Source of the DNA: an uncultured Gammaproteobacteria bacterium | GTDB lineage: Bacteria > Pseudomonadota > Gammaproteobacteria > GCA-001735895 | DNA length: 40,336 nucleotides | Assembly (NCBI GenBank): GCA_937894085.1 | Contig: CALCSG010000159.1 | Coordinates: 1-40,336, forward strand | Reading direction: 5' to 3' | Shown: in pieces, positions 16,418 to 24,442 of the stretch | How the letters are laid out: every line of letters starts with the position of its first letter | Numbering within the stretch: the stretch's first letter is position 1 | Notes under the pieces: model-generated | Told to the model about the DNA's origin: nothing | Database searches by the model: none | The model's input: only the letters and a program-made list of their open reading frames with translations | Program-made: the position numbers and the translations under genes

Positions 16418-17362
16418 TTAATTTAATGCGTGGCTATAATTGAGAGTTGCATAGCAATAGCGGTAGTCGCTTGCGCCGTGATTGGCAAAGGCATCCCCCG
16501 TATTACTACAACCCAGACGGCCCTCTAATCCGTTAACATCGTCGAACCATCCGCGTAGCCTCAGTTCTGCTTTAAGAAAGTTATTTCGAGTGGTATTATT
16601 AATAATTTCTTTACCCAGTGCCAGAGTAGATTTTAAAAAAAATTTGTCCTGTATTATCCCCGTAGCATAGCTGGTTTCCAGGTAATTCAGTTGCTGTTTA
16701 TCAGGACTAAAATAGCCGGTGCCCGCCCAGTCTGATCGTATCTGTTTAAAAACCAGTGCGGTACTTAACCCTTCGATACGATTAGGAGAGTAAACAAGTT
16801 TTATCAGGCCGCCATGCTTTGTATTGTTATCTGTGAAGCTCTGATAGATGGCTGCACCAACCAGTGTGAACTCGTTGGCCACAGGTGCGTCGGCTGACAG
16901 GGTATATGTGTCCACCATGATCTTGTTGTTAATCGCAAGCAATGAGTCAACTATGCTTCTCTCCAGGCTGGCCTCCATATAATACGGCTTTAAGTTCGGC
17001 TGGCGATAGCTCAGGTTGAATGTTTCGGTGGACCAGGCATTGTTGTTGTAACTCATGATCTCTGAAGACAACATGCCCATGGGGCCAAAATTAAAATCCC
17101 CGCTGATACCAATTATAGAAAAATTCTTATCACTGTTTGACTCATCAAATGACCAAAGCCCGCCATGGATACCGATGTCGAGCTTGTCAAAGCTACCCGG
17201 TACTGATTTGATATAGCCTAGAATATGTTTTTTTTGTCTGACATCGTTATTGTCATCACTTATGAAATTCTGTAGCTTAATCGTATCCGCGTGCAGACAT
17301 ACTGGCAGAATACCTATAAACGCTATTATCGCTACCAATATTCGGCAATAAGTCATTACCAT
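16418..17362 (-). CDS. Predicted outer-membrane beta-barrel paired with the GT2 synthase
   Basis: 314 residues. A signal peptide (CRILVAIIAFIGILPVCLHA) is followed by about a dozen amphipathic strands with alternating aromatic residues (HGGLWSFDE, FNLSYRQPNLKPYYMEASLER, RYCYATLNYSHALN at the C-terminus), as expected of an outer-membrane barrel. Its start overlaps the stop of the glycosyltransferase gene by seven bases, so the two are a unit. A polymer exit pore is the likely role, comparable in position to PgaA in poly-N-acetylglucosamine systems, but I see no sequence match to PgaA and no TPR part. No deacetylase follows. Family uncertain. Confidence 0.6.
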   Translation of the reverse strand: MVMTYCRILVAIIAFIGILPVCLHADTIKLQNFISDDNNDVRQKKHILGYIKSVPGSFDKLDIGIHGGLWSFDESNSDKNFSIIGISGDFNFGPMGMLSSEIMSYNNNAWSTETFNLSYRQPNLKPYYMEASLERSIVDSLLAINNKIMVDTYTLSADAPVANEFTLVGAAIYQSFTDNNTKHGGLIKLVYSPNRIEGLSTALVFKQIRSDWAGTGYFSPDKQQLNYLETSYATGIIQDKFFLKSTLALGKEIINNTTRNNFLKAELRLRGWFDDVNGLEGRLGCSNTGDAFANHGASDYRYCYATLNYSHALN

Positions 17363-18762
17363 TCCTTCCTGGTGTTTATCAGTTCATAGAAATAACCCAT
17401 TAAACTTGCCGGTGATAAAAGCAGTTGATAAAAAAGCATATAGCCAATTAAACCGAAATTATTTTTTCGCACCTTGAGTCCATATTTTTTAAATATTGAG
17501 GTTTGTTTTAGATACATAAAATAATTTATCAACATTGCTAGCGGCAGCAGAAATAATGTCATTACACCAACAATTGCATAATTGTTAAAAAATATCGCAA
17601 GTATCACGCCTGGAATAAAACCAAACAAAAATGCTGCATCTATATAGGGGAACATAAAATTAAAATACACAAAAGCCGAGTTCATTCTGGGTCTAAACAG
17701 GATGATTGGGTGGCTTTTGAAGGCCTCGATCAGGCCGCGCGACCAGCGTTTTCGCTGACGATAGTATGATCCATATTCTTCAGGCACATTAGTAAATACA
17801 AAGGCATTCTCCGCATACGAAACTCGCCAGCCAGCTGCTATGAATGACCAGGTTAAGACAATGTCTTCCCCAACAGTATCTGGCCAGCCACCGACAGCTT
17901 TTAAAGCATTGGTTTCATAAATTGAAAATGCGCCCTGTGCCACCAGCGTACCCTGAAATAGAGACTGGATACGCTTCACCACGGAAATCCCCTGATAGTA
18001 ATCCCACTCCTGTAGCTTTGTAAGCCAATTCTTTCGTGAGTTACGAGCCAGCACTGTACCTGCTACGGCCGCAGTGTTGAAAGGCCCAAGCACCAAATTT
18101 TTTACAATATTCTCTAATGCGCCGCGAAATAAGTAGCTGTCGGCATCCAGAGTAATGACGTGCTCATAGAGAACATGCAGCAACCCGGTATTCAATGCTA
18201 CTGCTTTTCCGGCATTTTTTTCCTTAACGATTACTTCTGCGTTGAATCGTGGCGACATTTCGCGTGCGATATAATCGCGTGCTATGGCGACTGTAGAATC
18301 TTTCGAGCCATCGTCAATAATAATCACCTGGATTGGTGCTGGGTAGACCTGTTTATTAATAGACTCCAGTGTTTGTTGTATGCACTCTGATTCGTTATAC
18401 GCAGCGATTAAAATACTGATAGCAGGCAGCTCAATTGGCAGATCAAAATCCGGCCGACGGTCGAGTAATAGCCCCATCACGAGAAAAGCGTTAACAAATC
18501 CTGGGATCACCGCAATACCGGTGATCACCAGCCAGGCAAGAACGCTGCCAATAGATGACGATAGTTCAGATATCCACGGCAGTGCAACGTATATGCTAAA
18601 CAGGCACCATATAGACGCGAATAGCACACAAAGCAGCATTTTATATTTTGTGGGAACATAGAGTTCTTCATGTTCGCCCTGAAATCCATCAGCGTTGATT
18701 TCGGGTGGGAATACTGATTGCTGTTGCAATTTCTTTCTGGGAGGTCTTGTTACTCGACTCAA
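17356..18762 (-). CDS. Processive family 2 glycosyltransferase, exopolysaccharide synthase
   Basis: 468 residues. Two N-terminal helices (residues about 42-62 and 75-100) precede a GT-A catalytic domain: D150-D151, the DAD at 206-208, GED at 298-300 and QRKRW at 336-340. These are the D,D,D,QxxRW set of processive beta-glycan synthases (PgaC/IcaA, hyaluronan and cellulose type). Three to four C-terminal helices follow (FPYIDAAFLFGFIPGVILAIFF...). No PilZ domain is present, so c-di-GMP control by this chain is unlikely. It would polymerise and translocate a UDP-sugar polymer across the inner membrane, with the overlapping barrel gene serving export. Closest to PgaC in motif order; polymer identity not known. 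Confidence 0.85.
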   Translation of the reverse strand: MSRVTRPPRKKLQQQSVFPPEINADGFQGEHEELYVPTKYKMLLCVLFASIWCLFSIYVALPWISELSSSIGSVLAWLVITGIAVIPGFVNAFLVMGLLLDRRPDFDLPIELPAISILIAAYNESECIQQTLESINKQVYPAPIQVIIIDDGSKDSTVAIARDYIAREMSPRFNAEVIVKEKNAGKAVALNTGLLHVLYEHVITLDADSYLFRGALENIVKNLVLGPFNTAAVAGTVLARNSRKNWLTKLQEWDYYQGISVVKRIQSLFQGTLVAQGAFSIYETNALKAVGGWPDTVGEDIVLTWSFIAAGWRVSYAENAFVFTNVPEEYGSYYRQRKRWSRGLIEAFKSHPIILFRPRMNSAFVYFNFMFPYIDAAFLFGFIPGVILAIFFNNYAIVGVMTLFLLPLAMLINYFMYLKQTSIFKKYGLKVRKNNFGLIGYMLFYQLLLSPASLMGYFYELINTRKEW

Positions 18763-18926
18763 TTACGAATACCTTGGTGATGGAATCAACAGATTAACAG
18801 GTTGAGACTGCCTTAAGTTTGCAATAAGCACACCTATCAAAAAAATAGGACACCCATTAATTACCATTGACACTACCAGAACAAAAAAGTAATGTAAAAC
18901 GATCATGCAATCGCAAGGAAAGCATC

Positions 18927-19075
18927 ATGCCTAAAGTCAGGAAGGCTCAGGTTTCAATCGAAGCCACCCCATATTACGCTTCGCTCGTCGTGCTTTTTTA
19001 TGTTGCAAGGACCCGCATTCAGGCCAGAAACAAATTAGTAAACTTGACCCGAAAGCCATAGATCAACAATCCTGA
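18927..19075 (+). pseudogene. Relic of a Y1 (IS200/REP-associated) transposase
   Basis: The frame starts MPKVRKAQVSIEATPYY, the N-terminus of REP-associated Y1 transposases, with AAGGAAAG before the ATG. A frameshift follows at about 18975: the family sequence resumes in another frame as FARRAFLCCKDPHSGQK and stops at 19073. The catalytic HUH motif and tyrosine region are missing. It is a decayed remnant and cannot encode active enzyme, but it shows that this family visited the locus. The rest of 18763-19266 has no gene. Confidence 0.65.
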
Positions 19076-19266
19076 AACCTACTGCATTTTGCAGGTAACC
19101 ATATGCCGATGAACTGCCGTTTAACCTGGAAAAATCATTTAAGTTCGAAAAGGTTGTGCAAGGGGTTGATGTGTATGGTCTAAGCCATTGATGGCTGTAG
19201 TTAGAGCAACGCAGGAGCAGTTACCGGGAAATAAAAAACACCGTAGTTTACGTCACGAATAGATAT

Positions 19267-19350
19267 CACACCTTAAAATTTTCTGACTTTTTCAGCCCAT
19301 CAAAAGATGTAGCTTATCTTTGATTTCAGGTTTGAATAAGTGGGCGTCTT
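19267..19350. repeat. 84-bp dispersed repeat, copy A
   Basis: Shares roughly four of five bases with 22209-22293 in the same orientation, including the core AGATGTAGCTTATCTTTGATTT (copy B has one T for A). It lies beyond the attC-like site that follows the PLP-enzyme gene. Identity of the element is unknown. Confidence 0.6.
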
Positions 19351-19429
19351 ATTTTTTATTCAATGCGCCGATTGTGACAGCAGATCAAAACCTTAGAAAT
19401 GCATCAATTATTCAGACTATTTGGTAGGG

Positions 19430-19486
19430 CTATAACGCCCGACCTTGTGAACACACGAGCGCAACGTATGTTTTCCAACAACAGTC
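19430..19486 (-). repeat. attC-like element after the PLP-enzyme gene
   Basis: On the minus strand it begins at the stop of the aminotransferase gene and ends with GTTATAG, near the integron core G-TTRRRY. The arms (GACTGTTGTTGGAAAACA and the complement of TGTGAACACACG with CGACCTTG) pair as a foldback with unpaired bases, around a short loop GTTGCGCT. The far core box is degenerate, so the call is weaker than for 23999-24116. Confidence 0.35.
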
Positions 19487-20777
19487 ACTTAATGGCTTGC
19501 TCTGCCACCTTTTTAGTAATAACTAAAAACTCATCAATATCCTGGGCAGAATGACAATGCAACGGTGAGACTCTTATCGCACCTTGTAGATTAAATGATT
19601 CCAACATTCGCTTTGAATATAAACTGGTATTTACGCGTTCAAACACGGTCACACCGTGCTTACCATATTCTTTTACTGCAGTAGCAGGTTCTATATGCTT
19701 AAAGTTGATAGCTAGAATCAAATCTCGTTTTGTGAGGTCTTCATTGTCTAGATAAACATCAAGGTTCTGCATATCTCTTAAACCTGTTGTACTCACTGTG
19801 CCATTTAATAATCGAGCAAGTAAGGCGCGTTCATGCAAAGCAATCATCTGCATGCCTTTTACAAACTGATTGCGTTGCGCTGAATCATTCGTTTCATGTT
19901 GTCCTAACTCACATACGTAATTAATTATTTCACTAAACATTGCATACTGGGCAGGGTCAGAACTTCCTAAGTCCCAATATGCGCCTGGCTTACCTCGTAG
20001 TTTGTCATGCGGTAGCGCAGCGGCTCTATCAGAAAGCCAGGCTATACCCATGCCGCGATTACCAAAAAACTTATAGGGGGCAATATTGATACCATCGACA
20101 GAAATATTTTTCAGATCAATAACATCGTGGGGTGCATGCTGTACGGCATCGACTAAGATATACAAATCATGTTTGATCTTTCTTGCCTCAGTAACAATAG
20201 ATTCAATATCGAGTTTAGCACCAGAGATATTAGAGGCATAAATCACACTAAGTAGTACTGTATTCTGATCAACTAACTTGATAATTTCTTCGACATCGAC
20301 ACTGCCAGTGGTTGCATTACTTTTTGCAACCCGAAGCTCACGCCTGGTTCGTTCGGCATTTAACTCCATCGCATCGTAAGATGAAGGATGCTCCAGAATC
20401 GTGGTCACCATATTGGAACCAGTCACATTATCAGAAATGACTCGCACCATATCAAACATCGCTTTAGAAGCAGTCAGTGCTGTGTAAACAGAACCATCTT
20501 CGACATTCAGCATCATCCTGAAATCCTGCTGACCCTTATCTTGTATACTCTGTAAATAGACTGCAGTGTCATGAATACGCTCTGGACAATCAGGCGTAGC
20601 GGCAAGCCGGGCATAAGCTTCAACGGATTTTATCAACCTAAAAGATCCACCAGCATTGTCAAAAAATAAGCGCCGACGACCATTTAAATCAACATCAACA
20701 AAATAAAAAGAATCTTTTACAGACTGCATCATCTCATCTGAAAAAAACTTACCTTCGTTTAAGTTTGGGGTTTTCAT
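19485..20777 (-). CDS. PLP-dependent class V aminotransferase / cysteine desulfurase-like
   Basis: About 430 residues from the ATG at 20777, with GGAG five bases upstream; a GTG two codons earlier is open but lacks that spacing. Fold type I class V signature: FFDNAGGSFRL near 40-50, ILEHPSSYD, the PLP aspartate and glutamine in LVDAVQHAPHD (D212, Q215), and Schiff-base lysine K238 (numbering from the GTG) in IAPYKFFGNRGMGIAW. SufS/IscS have a catalytic cysteine loop before the C-terminus; the region RVSPLHCHSAQDI has a Cys but not the usual context, so desulfurase or kynureninase-type lyase activity is undecided. An attC-like site follows the stop, suggesting cassette origin. No SufE or IscU partner is adjacent. 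Confidence 0.75.
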   Translation of the reverse strand: MKTPNLNEGKFFSDEMMQSVKDSFYFVDVDLNGRRRLFFDNAGGSFRLIKSVEAYARLAATPDCPERIHDTAVYLQSIQDKGQQDFRMMLNVEDGSVYTALTASKAMFDMVRVISDNVTGSNMVTTILEHPSSYDAMELNAERTRRELRVAKSNATTGSVDVEEIIKLVDQNTVLLSVIYASNISGAKLDIESIVTEARKIKHDLYILVDAVQHAPHDVIDLKNISVDGINIAPYKFFGNRGMGIAWLSDRAAALPHDKLRGKPGAYWDLGSSDPAQYAMFSEIINYVCELGQHETNDSAQRNQFVKGMQMIALHERALLARLLNGTVSTTGLRDMQNLDVYLDNEDLTKRDLILAINFKHIEPATAVKEYGKHGVTVFERVNTSLYSKRMLESFNLQGAIRVSPLHCHSAQDIDEFLVITKKVAEQAIK

Positions 20778-20874
20778 GATCACTCCTTCTAGAAAACTAT
20801 TAAATCAGAATTATGCAGTCTCTATTATTATTCATCAATCTAAGTGCTATCAATAACAATCAATCGGGTCTGAC

Positions 20875-21017
20875 ACGAATACCGGTAAGTTAAGGCCTTT
20901 TGTCGTCATGCCCGTGTAGGGAGGGGAGGGTATCCATTTTATAGGCCTGCAGGCTCGTTGTGATGGATTCTGGCCTTCGTCAGAATGACGCTAGTCGCTT
21001 AACTTACCGGCATTGAG
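20875..21017. mobile_element. MITE-like element, copy 1
   Basis: 143 bp with terminal inverted repeats (AATACCGGTAAGTTAAG on the left; the right end reads AATGCCGGTAAGTTAAG on the other strand). The hexamer TCTGAC stands directly outside both ends (20869-20874 and 21018-21023), a target-site duplication. Inside lies GGCCTGCAGGCTCGTTGTGATGG, shared in reverse orientation with 29493-29630. No coding capacity; a transposase would have to act in trans. Confidence 0.75.
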
Positions 21018-21068
21018 TCTGACCCTTTTGATTGTGTCTTATTTTTTAGCTCTACCACAATACTTCAA

Positions 21069-21368
21069 TCACTCGCCAATTATCGTATGTGAAAAACTGA
21101 CCAGTTGATCAGTCCAGATATAAGTCAGAATCATCAGCAGAGGGATAATACTGCAAAAACCACCTACAACCCATCGGATAAGCTTGTTGGCCTCATCAAG
21201 CTCCATAAAATACTCCACCACCAGACGTCCTTTTATGAAGGTCATTAATGCGATCACTACAGTAATCCAGAATCCGGGTTCGGCAAGCTTACCCATCAGT
21301 CCACCACCAAGTGTCAATAACATCAGTGCAAACCAGGCAATATCTATTTTTTGAAATATTTTTTTCAT
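21069..21368 (-). CDS. Cytochrome oxidase subunit IV-like protein (NorF-like)
   Basis: 99 residues with three membrane helices (about 10-27, 31-48 with ITVVIALMTFIKGRLVVEYFMEL, and 68-88). KGRLVVEYFMEL is the hallmark of the COX4_pro / NorF group of small subunits. It follows the subunit III-like gene with GGAG before its ATG and a nine-base gap, the usual norE-norF order. Such pairs accompany nitric oxide reductase (norCB) or haem-copper oxidases; the core catalytic subunits are not in this window. The pair ends at a MITE-like insertion. Confidence 0.75.
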   Translation of the reverse strand: MKKIFQKIDIAWFALMLLTLGGGLMGKLAEPGFWITVVIALMTFIKGRLVVEYFMELDEANKLIRWVVGGFCSIIPLLMILTYIWTDQLVSFSHTIIGE

Positions 21369-21377
21369 CTGTACTCC

Positions 21378-21995
21378 TCAGGGCATGACGTAAAATGCAG
21401 AGAAGATCATCAGCCAGATCAAGTCGGTGGCATGCCAGTAACTGGCAAATGCCACCAGTCCATCATGATTTTTTGTGCTGTAACCGCCAAAGTGTGTTTG
21501 TGCCATCACCCACAGCAGTCCAAGAATCCCCCAACTGACATGCACCAGATGATTGAATGTCAGGTAGTAATAGGACATTTGAAAGGCGTCTCCATTGCCG
21601 GTCAGGCCCTGTGAGATGTTCCAGCGGATTTCCATAAATTTGATTAATGGATAGCACACTGCGGTAAAAAATGCCGCTGTTAACCAGTGGAAACTTGTTG
21701 TTGTTCGGCCGAGGCGCATGGATAACACAGCCCTGGCTATGAAAAAGCTGCTGGTAACCATGATCACTGTATTGGCGGTACCAGCCAGTACCGATAACTT
21801 TTGCGGACCCTCTAGAAATAATTGGGGGTTATTGGCGCGGGCAAAAAAATAGACGATGAACATCAGCAGAAATTCGGTGAATTCGGCAAAAATACCTACC
21901 CAGATGGCACGGTTGCCCGGTATTCCCGGGTTTTTTTCAGCTGAACTGTCTACCGGTCTGTTTTCTTGCTGTGGAATAATCTGTGAAGGGGCAAT
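21378..21995 (-). CDS. Haem-copper oxidase subunit III-like protein (NorE-like), start codon unusual
   Basis: About 205 residues when read from an ATT at 21995, in subunit III / NorE length range. The conserved N-terminus PGNRAIWVGIFAEFTEFLLMF, with PQQENRP before it, lies upstream of the first ATG (21863), and no ATG, GTG or TTG precedes it in frame before a stop. The ATT has AAGGA eight bases upstream, so either AUU is used or a start ATG was lost. Five membrane helices follow with SMRLGRTTTSFHW, EIRWNISQGL, YYYLTFNHLVHVSWGILGL and the C-terminal ASYWHATDLIWLMIFSAFYVMP, all typical. Function should be assembly or stability of a nitric oxide reductase or oxidase. Confidence 0.7.
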   Translation of the reverse strand: MAPSQIIPQQENRPVDSSAEKNPGIPGNRAIWVGIFAEFTEFLLMFIVYFFARANNPQLFLEGPQKLSVLAGTANTVIMVTSSFFIARAVLSMRLGRTTTSFHWLTAAFFTAVCYPLIKFMEIRWNISQGLTGNGDAFQMSYYYLTFNHLVHVSWGILGLLWVMAQTHFGGYSTKNHDGLVAFASYWHATDLIWLMIFSAFYVMP

Positions 21996-22208
21996 GAGAG
22001 TGATCCTTGATTAATTATATTGGTATCTGAGCATGTCGTAAAATAGCTGTCAATGTGATAGATCAGCTGGTTTTAATTCGACCGATTATTGGTGCCAATC
22101 AGGTCCGGCAGACCAGTGAGCAGCTGGGCAAGTGCCAGGTGCATGGCATAAAGCGCTGTGCGGAATTTTTCTCGACAGCTAGAACTCCTCAGTTTCAAAT
22201 TTTAAACC
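21996..22208. other. Gene-free spacer upstream of the norE-like gene
   Basis: No intact gene. On the minus strand a short coding-looking piece near 22086-22172 (FRTALYAMHLALAQLLTGLP... to a stop) may be a remnant but matches no family I recognise. Confidence 0.3.
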
Positions 22209-22293
22209 ACAGAGCCTGAAAATTGTCTGAATTTTTAAGCTCATAACAAGATGTTGCTTATCTTTGATTTTAGATTTCAATTAGTGGGTGTCT
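22209..22293. repeat. 84-bp dispersed repeat, copy B
   Basis: Pairs with 19267-19350 in the same orientation; the shared core GCTTATCTTTGATTT and the end AGTGGG.GTCT are best conserved. It sits 33 bases downstream of the TPR lipoprotein stop, where a cassette site would be expected but none is seen. Confidence 0.6.
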
Positions 22294-22325
22294 ATGTTTT
22301 TTCCAATATTTTACCTTGCCTCTTT

Positions 22326-23036
22326 TTACTTTGGTTCTGGCATTTTCCTGGATAATGCTTCGATAAATTTAGGGTCAAAATCATGACTGCCCAAAGCATG
22401 TGACTTTTTAACTATTTCCCACGCCTTTGTATAGTTGCCCTCCAAATAAAGAGAGCGTGGCCAATCACGATACGCATTGTCATAATGCGGATCTAATGTC
22501 AACGCTGTGTTAAATAACGAATTGGCTTCCCGAAAGTACTCCTTAGACTTTATTTTATCGGTTGCAGTAAAACCCTTTTTTGAATATGCCCTAGCTGTAT
22601 CTGTAAGTAACCGTGGCTTTTCTCCATTATCATCAATAAGCGATAAGGCTTTGTTATAGTGGATAATAGCTCCATCAGTATTTTCCTGCGCCCATAATAG
22701 GGCACCAAAACCCCAATATGGTTGATAATAATTCGGGTTCAATAACCAAGATTGGTTAAATCGCCGCATGGCATTTTCAGTGTCACCCTTGAAATGTCTC
22801 CAACCTTCTACAGCAAATTCTTTACTTGCCTTCTCTCGTGTACCCGAATTAGCTACAACTGATTTGATAAATTTCTCGTCAGATTTCTTTTGTGCTGCTG
22901 ATTTTTCTATGTCTGGATACCCATACATGGGGATCAGGTTGATTGGGGGAGTACTACTTTGCGGCCCAATAGCAGACGCACATGATGTCAAAATTATTAC
23001 AGTCATTATGGCTAACAGAATATTTCTGTGATTCAT
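22326..23036 (-). CDS. TPR-repeat lipoprotein
   Basis: 236 residues. A lipoprotein signal peptide ends LTSCAS with the lipobox cysteine at residue 19, so it is membrane-anchored, probably in the outer membrane. Residues about 70-225 hold three to four tetratricopeptide repeats (EGWRHFKGDTENAMRRFNQSWLLNPNY, PYWGFGALLWAQENTDGAIIHYNKALSL, REANSLFNTALTLDPHYDNAYRD), implying protein-protein contacts. GAGGAAG lies four to five bases before the ATG. The gene begins just 22 bases after the attC-like site at 23058, the geometry of an integron cassette. Partner proteins are not evident. Confidence 0.7.
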   Translation of the reverse strand: MNHRNILLAIMTVIILTSCASAIGPQSSTPPINLIPMYGYPDIEKSAAQKKSDEKFIKSVVANSGTREKASKEFAVEGWRHFKGDTENAMRRFNQSWLLNPNYYQPYWGFGALLWAQENTDGAIIHYNKALSLIDDNGEKPRLLTDTARAYSKKGFTATDKIKSKEYFREANSLFNTALTLDPHYDNAYRDWPRSLYLEGNYTKAWEIVKKSHALGSHDFDPKFIEALSRKMPEPK

Positions 23037-23057
23037 GTTACTTCCTCATTGTTTGAA

Positions 23058-23130
23058 GGCTAACGCCCGTATCAGCGGAAAAAGTGCGAGCGCAGCGGGC
23101 ACTTTTCCCGACTGTATGCAATTATTATAC
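23058..23130 (-). repeat. attC-like element after mscL
   Basis: Read on the minus strand it starts TAATAATTGCATACAG about 20 bases after the mscL stop, folds through GGGAAAAGTGC paired with GCACTTTTTCC around the loop CCGCTGCGCTC, and ends GGGCGTTAGCC. The GTTAGCC end is close to the integron R-prime core GTTRRRY. The next gene starts 22 bases beyond. Confidence 0.5.
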
Positions 23131-23150
23131 GATACATCCAGACGTGTTCA

Positions 23151-23555
23151 TCACGATTTAGACTTCAATAAATCACGTATTTCCGCTAACAATGTTTCTT
23201 CCGCCGAAGGTGCTGGCGGTGCCTTTGGCGCCTCCTCTTCTTTTTTCTTTAACGTGTTAATTCCTTTAACAAGCATAAAAATCGCAAATGCAATGATAGA
23301 GAAATCAATAACGGTTTGAACAAACGCCCCGTAGCTTATAACGACTGCGGGCGCTTCGCCTACAGCATCTTTAACGACAAATGCCAAATCAGAAAAATTT
23401 ACGCCACCTAACAGCACGCCAATTGGAGGCATTATTACACCTGAAACTAATGCTGTAACAATTTTACCGAATGCGGCACCAATTATGATACCTACCGCCA
23501 TGTCAACTACATTTCCTTTTACCGCAAAATCTTTAAATTCTTTCATCATGCTCAT
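23151..23555 (-). CDS. mscL: Large-conductance mechanosensitive channel
   Basis: 134 residues, the normal MscL length. N-terminal [33 protein letters not shown] is the amphipathic S1 helix and pore-lining TM1; TM2 is [30 protein letters not shown]; a charged C-terminal helix [16 protein letters not shown] forms the cytoplasmic bundle. The homopentamer opens under membrane tension to release osmolytes. GAGAGGGAC lies before the ATG. The gene is bounded on both sides by attC-like foldbacks, so it may be carried as a cassette, which is unusual for this usually core gene. Confidence 0.93.
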   Translation of the reverse strand: MSMMKEFKDFAVKGNVVDMAVGIIIGAAFGKIVTALVSGVIMPPIGVLLGGVNFSDLAFVVKDAVGEAPAVVISYGAFVQTVIDFSIIAFAIFMLVKGINTLKKKEEEAPKAPPAPSAEETLLAEIRDLLKSKS

Positions 23556-23595
23556 GGTCTTGTCCCTCTCAATGTTAATAATTAAAGTTACGTTA

Positions 23596-23847
23596 TTATT
23601 TCAAGTTGTTTGAATTTCCTGCCCCTCTTTTTTTAGATGATAATTTAAATTGTATTACGTTGAAGCTGTACGAGCGGAGCGTTTTTGCGTAGCTCCGAAC
23701 AAGCGACTTGTTATATTGCGGTGATAATTGATGCCACATTCTTGCAGCGGTGTTTATGAGGGTTACCAGAAAAAAGCCTGCGATATAAACTGACTGCGCT
23801 GAATAGCGACTTATTATTGCTACCTTGTTTTGACTGGCACCATTCAT
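23596..23847 (-). CDS. Possible small membrane protein reading through an attC-like site
   Basis: 83 residues with one hydrophobic helix ([20 protein letters not shown], about residues 15-34). AAAGGGA stands eight bases before the ATG. The C-terminal third ([25 protein letters not shown]) is translated from the foldback at 23651-23720, a habit of cassette-borne frames. I recognise no family and the frame may not be real; position between two foldbacks is the main support. Confidence 0.35.
   Translation of the reverse strand: MNGASQNKVAIISRYSAQSVYIAGFFLVTLINTAARMWHQLSPQYNKSLVRSYAKTLRSYSFNVIQFKLSSKKRGAGNSNNLK
23651..23720 (-). repeat. attC-like element upstream of mscL (degenerate)
   Basis: On the minus strand ATATAACAAGTCGCTTG is followed by CGGAGC, a loop with GCAAAAACG, GCTCCG and then GTACAGCTTCAACGTAATAC. 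The order TAACAA, inner stem, then core is that of attC, but the terminal core reads GTAATAC instead of GTTRRRY. Confidence 0.4.
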
Positions 23848-23998
23848 GGCGATTCCCTTTCAACGATTACTGTACTTTATTCTTTGGCACTTTTTGTTGC
23901 AACTACTACCGAACTAAAAATTATTATTATTTAACTGCACTATTTTTAATCTGATTGTAAGAATTATGTTTGCAGTGACGTGAACCGCTCTTCAGTCA

Positions 23999-24116
23999 GC
24001 TAACCCCGCAATAATCGGTTGGCACTGCGGAGCGCTTTTTGGTGTAAATTGAGAGCGAAGCGAACTACACCAAAAAGCATGGAGTAGTGACAATCCGAGT
24101 TGATTGCCTTGTTAGT
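23999..24116 (-). repeat. attC-like element, VCR-sized (best of the set)
   Basis: About 118 bp. Ends CTAAC (24000-24004) and GTTAG (24111-24115) are complementary. Inner arms pair over most of their length: GCTTTTTGGTGTA with TACACCAAAAAGC, CACT with AGTG, GCAAT with ATTGC, leaving scattered unpaired bases, around a central loop. Read on the minus strand the ends are AACTAACAAGG and GGGGTTAGCT, the usual order of integron R'' and R' boxes. It lies 47 bases before the antitoxin ATG. Confidence 0.65.
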
Positions 24117-24163
24117 TGCCTCGTGCTAACATTTGTGCACACACACCAACAAAGGCCTTTTTT

Positions 24164-24442
24164 ATGGATACTAGAATTCAATTTCGAGTTGATGAAGAAA
24201 CAAAACGCCTGGCCCAAAAAATGGCTGAAAGTCAGGGTCGCACACTGAGCGATGCTTGTCGAGACCTCACAGAACAACTTGCTGATCAACAGCGTAAAGC
24301 TGTATCTCATGATACCTGGCTAACTGAACAGGTAAATCTAGCTTTTGACAAGCTTGATACTGGGGGATCTGCTTTTATTGAGCATGATCAAGCTAAATCA
24401 AGAATGACGGAACGCAAAGCCAAAATTCGTGGTAGAGGTTAA
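24164..24442 (+). CDS. RelB/DinJ-family antitoxin
   Basis: 92 residues from the ATG at 24164 (a TTG at 24116 is open but overlaps the foldback). MDTRIQFRVDEETKRLAQKMAESQGRTLSDACRDLTEQLADQ is the ribbon-helix-helix DNA-binding half of RelB/DinJ antitoxins; the C-terminal part, with FIEHDQAKSRMTERKAKIRG, would wrap the toxin. It precedes the toxin with no gap, the usual antitoxin-first order, and should repress the pair's promoter as a complex. The unit is reversed relative to the surrounding cassettes and needs its own promoter, which must lie in or beside the foldback. Confidence 0.82.
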   Translation: MDTRIQFRVDEETKRLAQKMAESQGRTLSDACRDLTEQLADQQRKAVSHDTWLTEQVNLAFDKLDTGGSAFIEHDQAKSRMTERKAKIRGRG

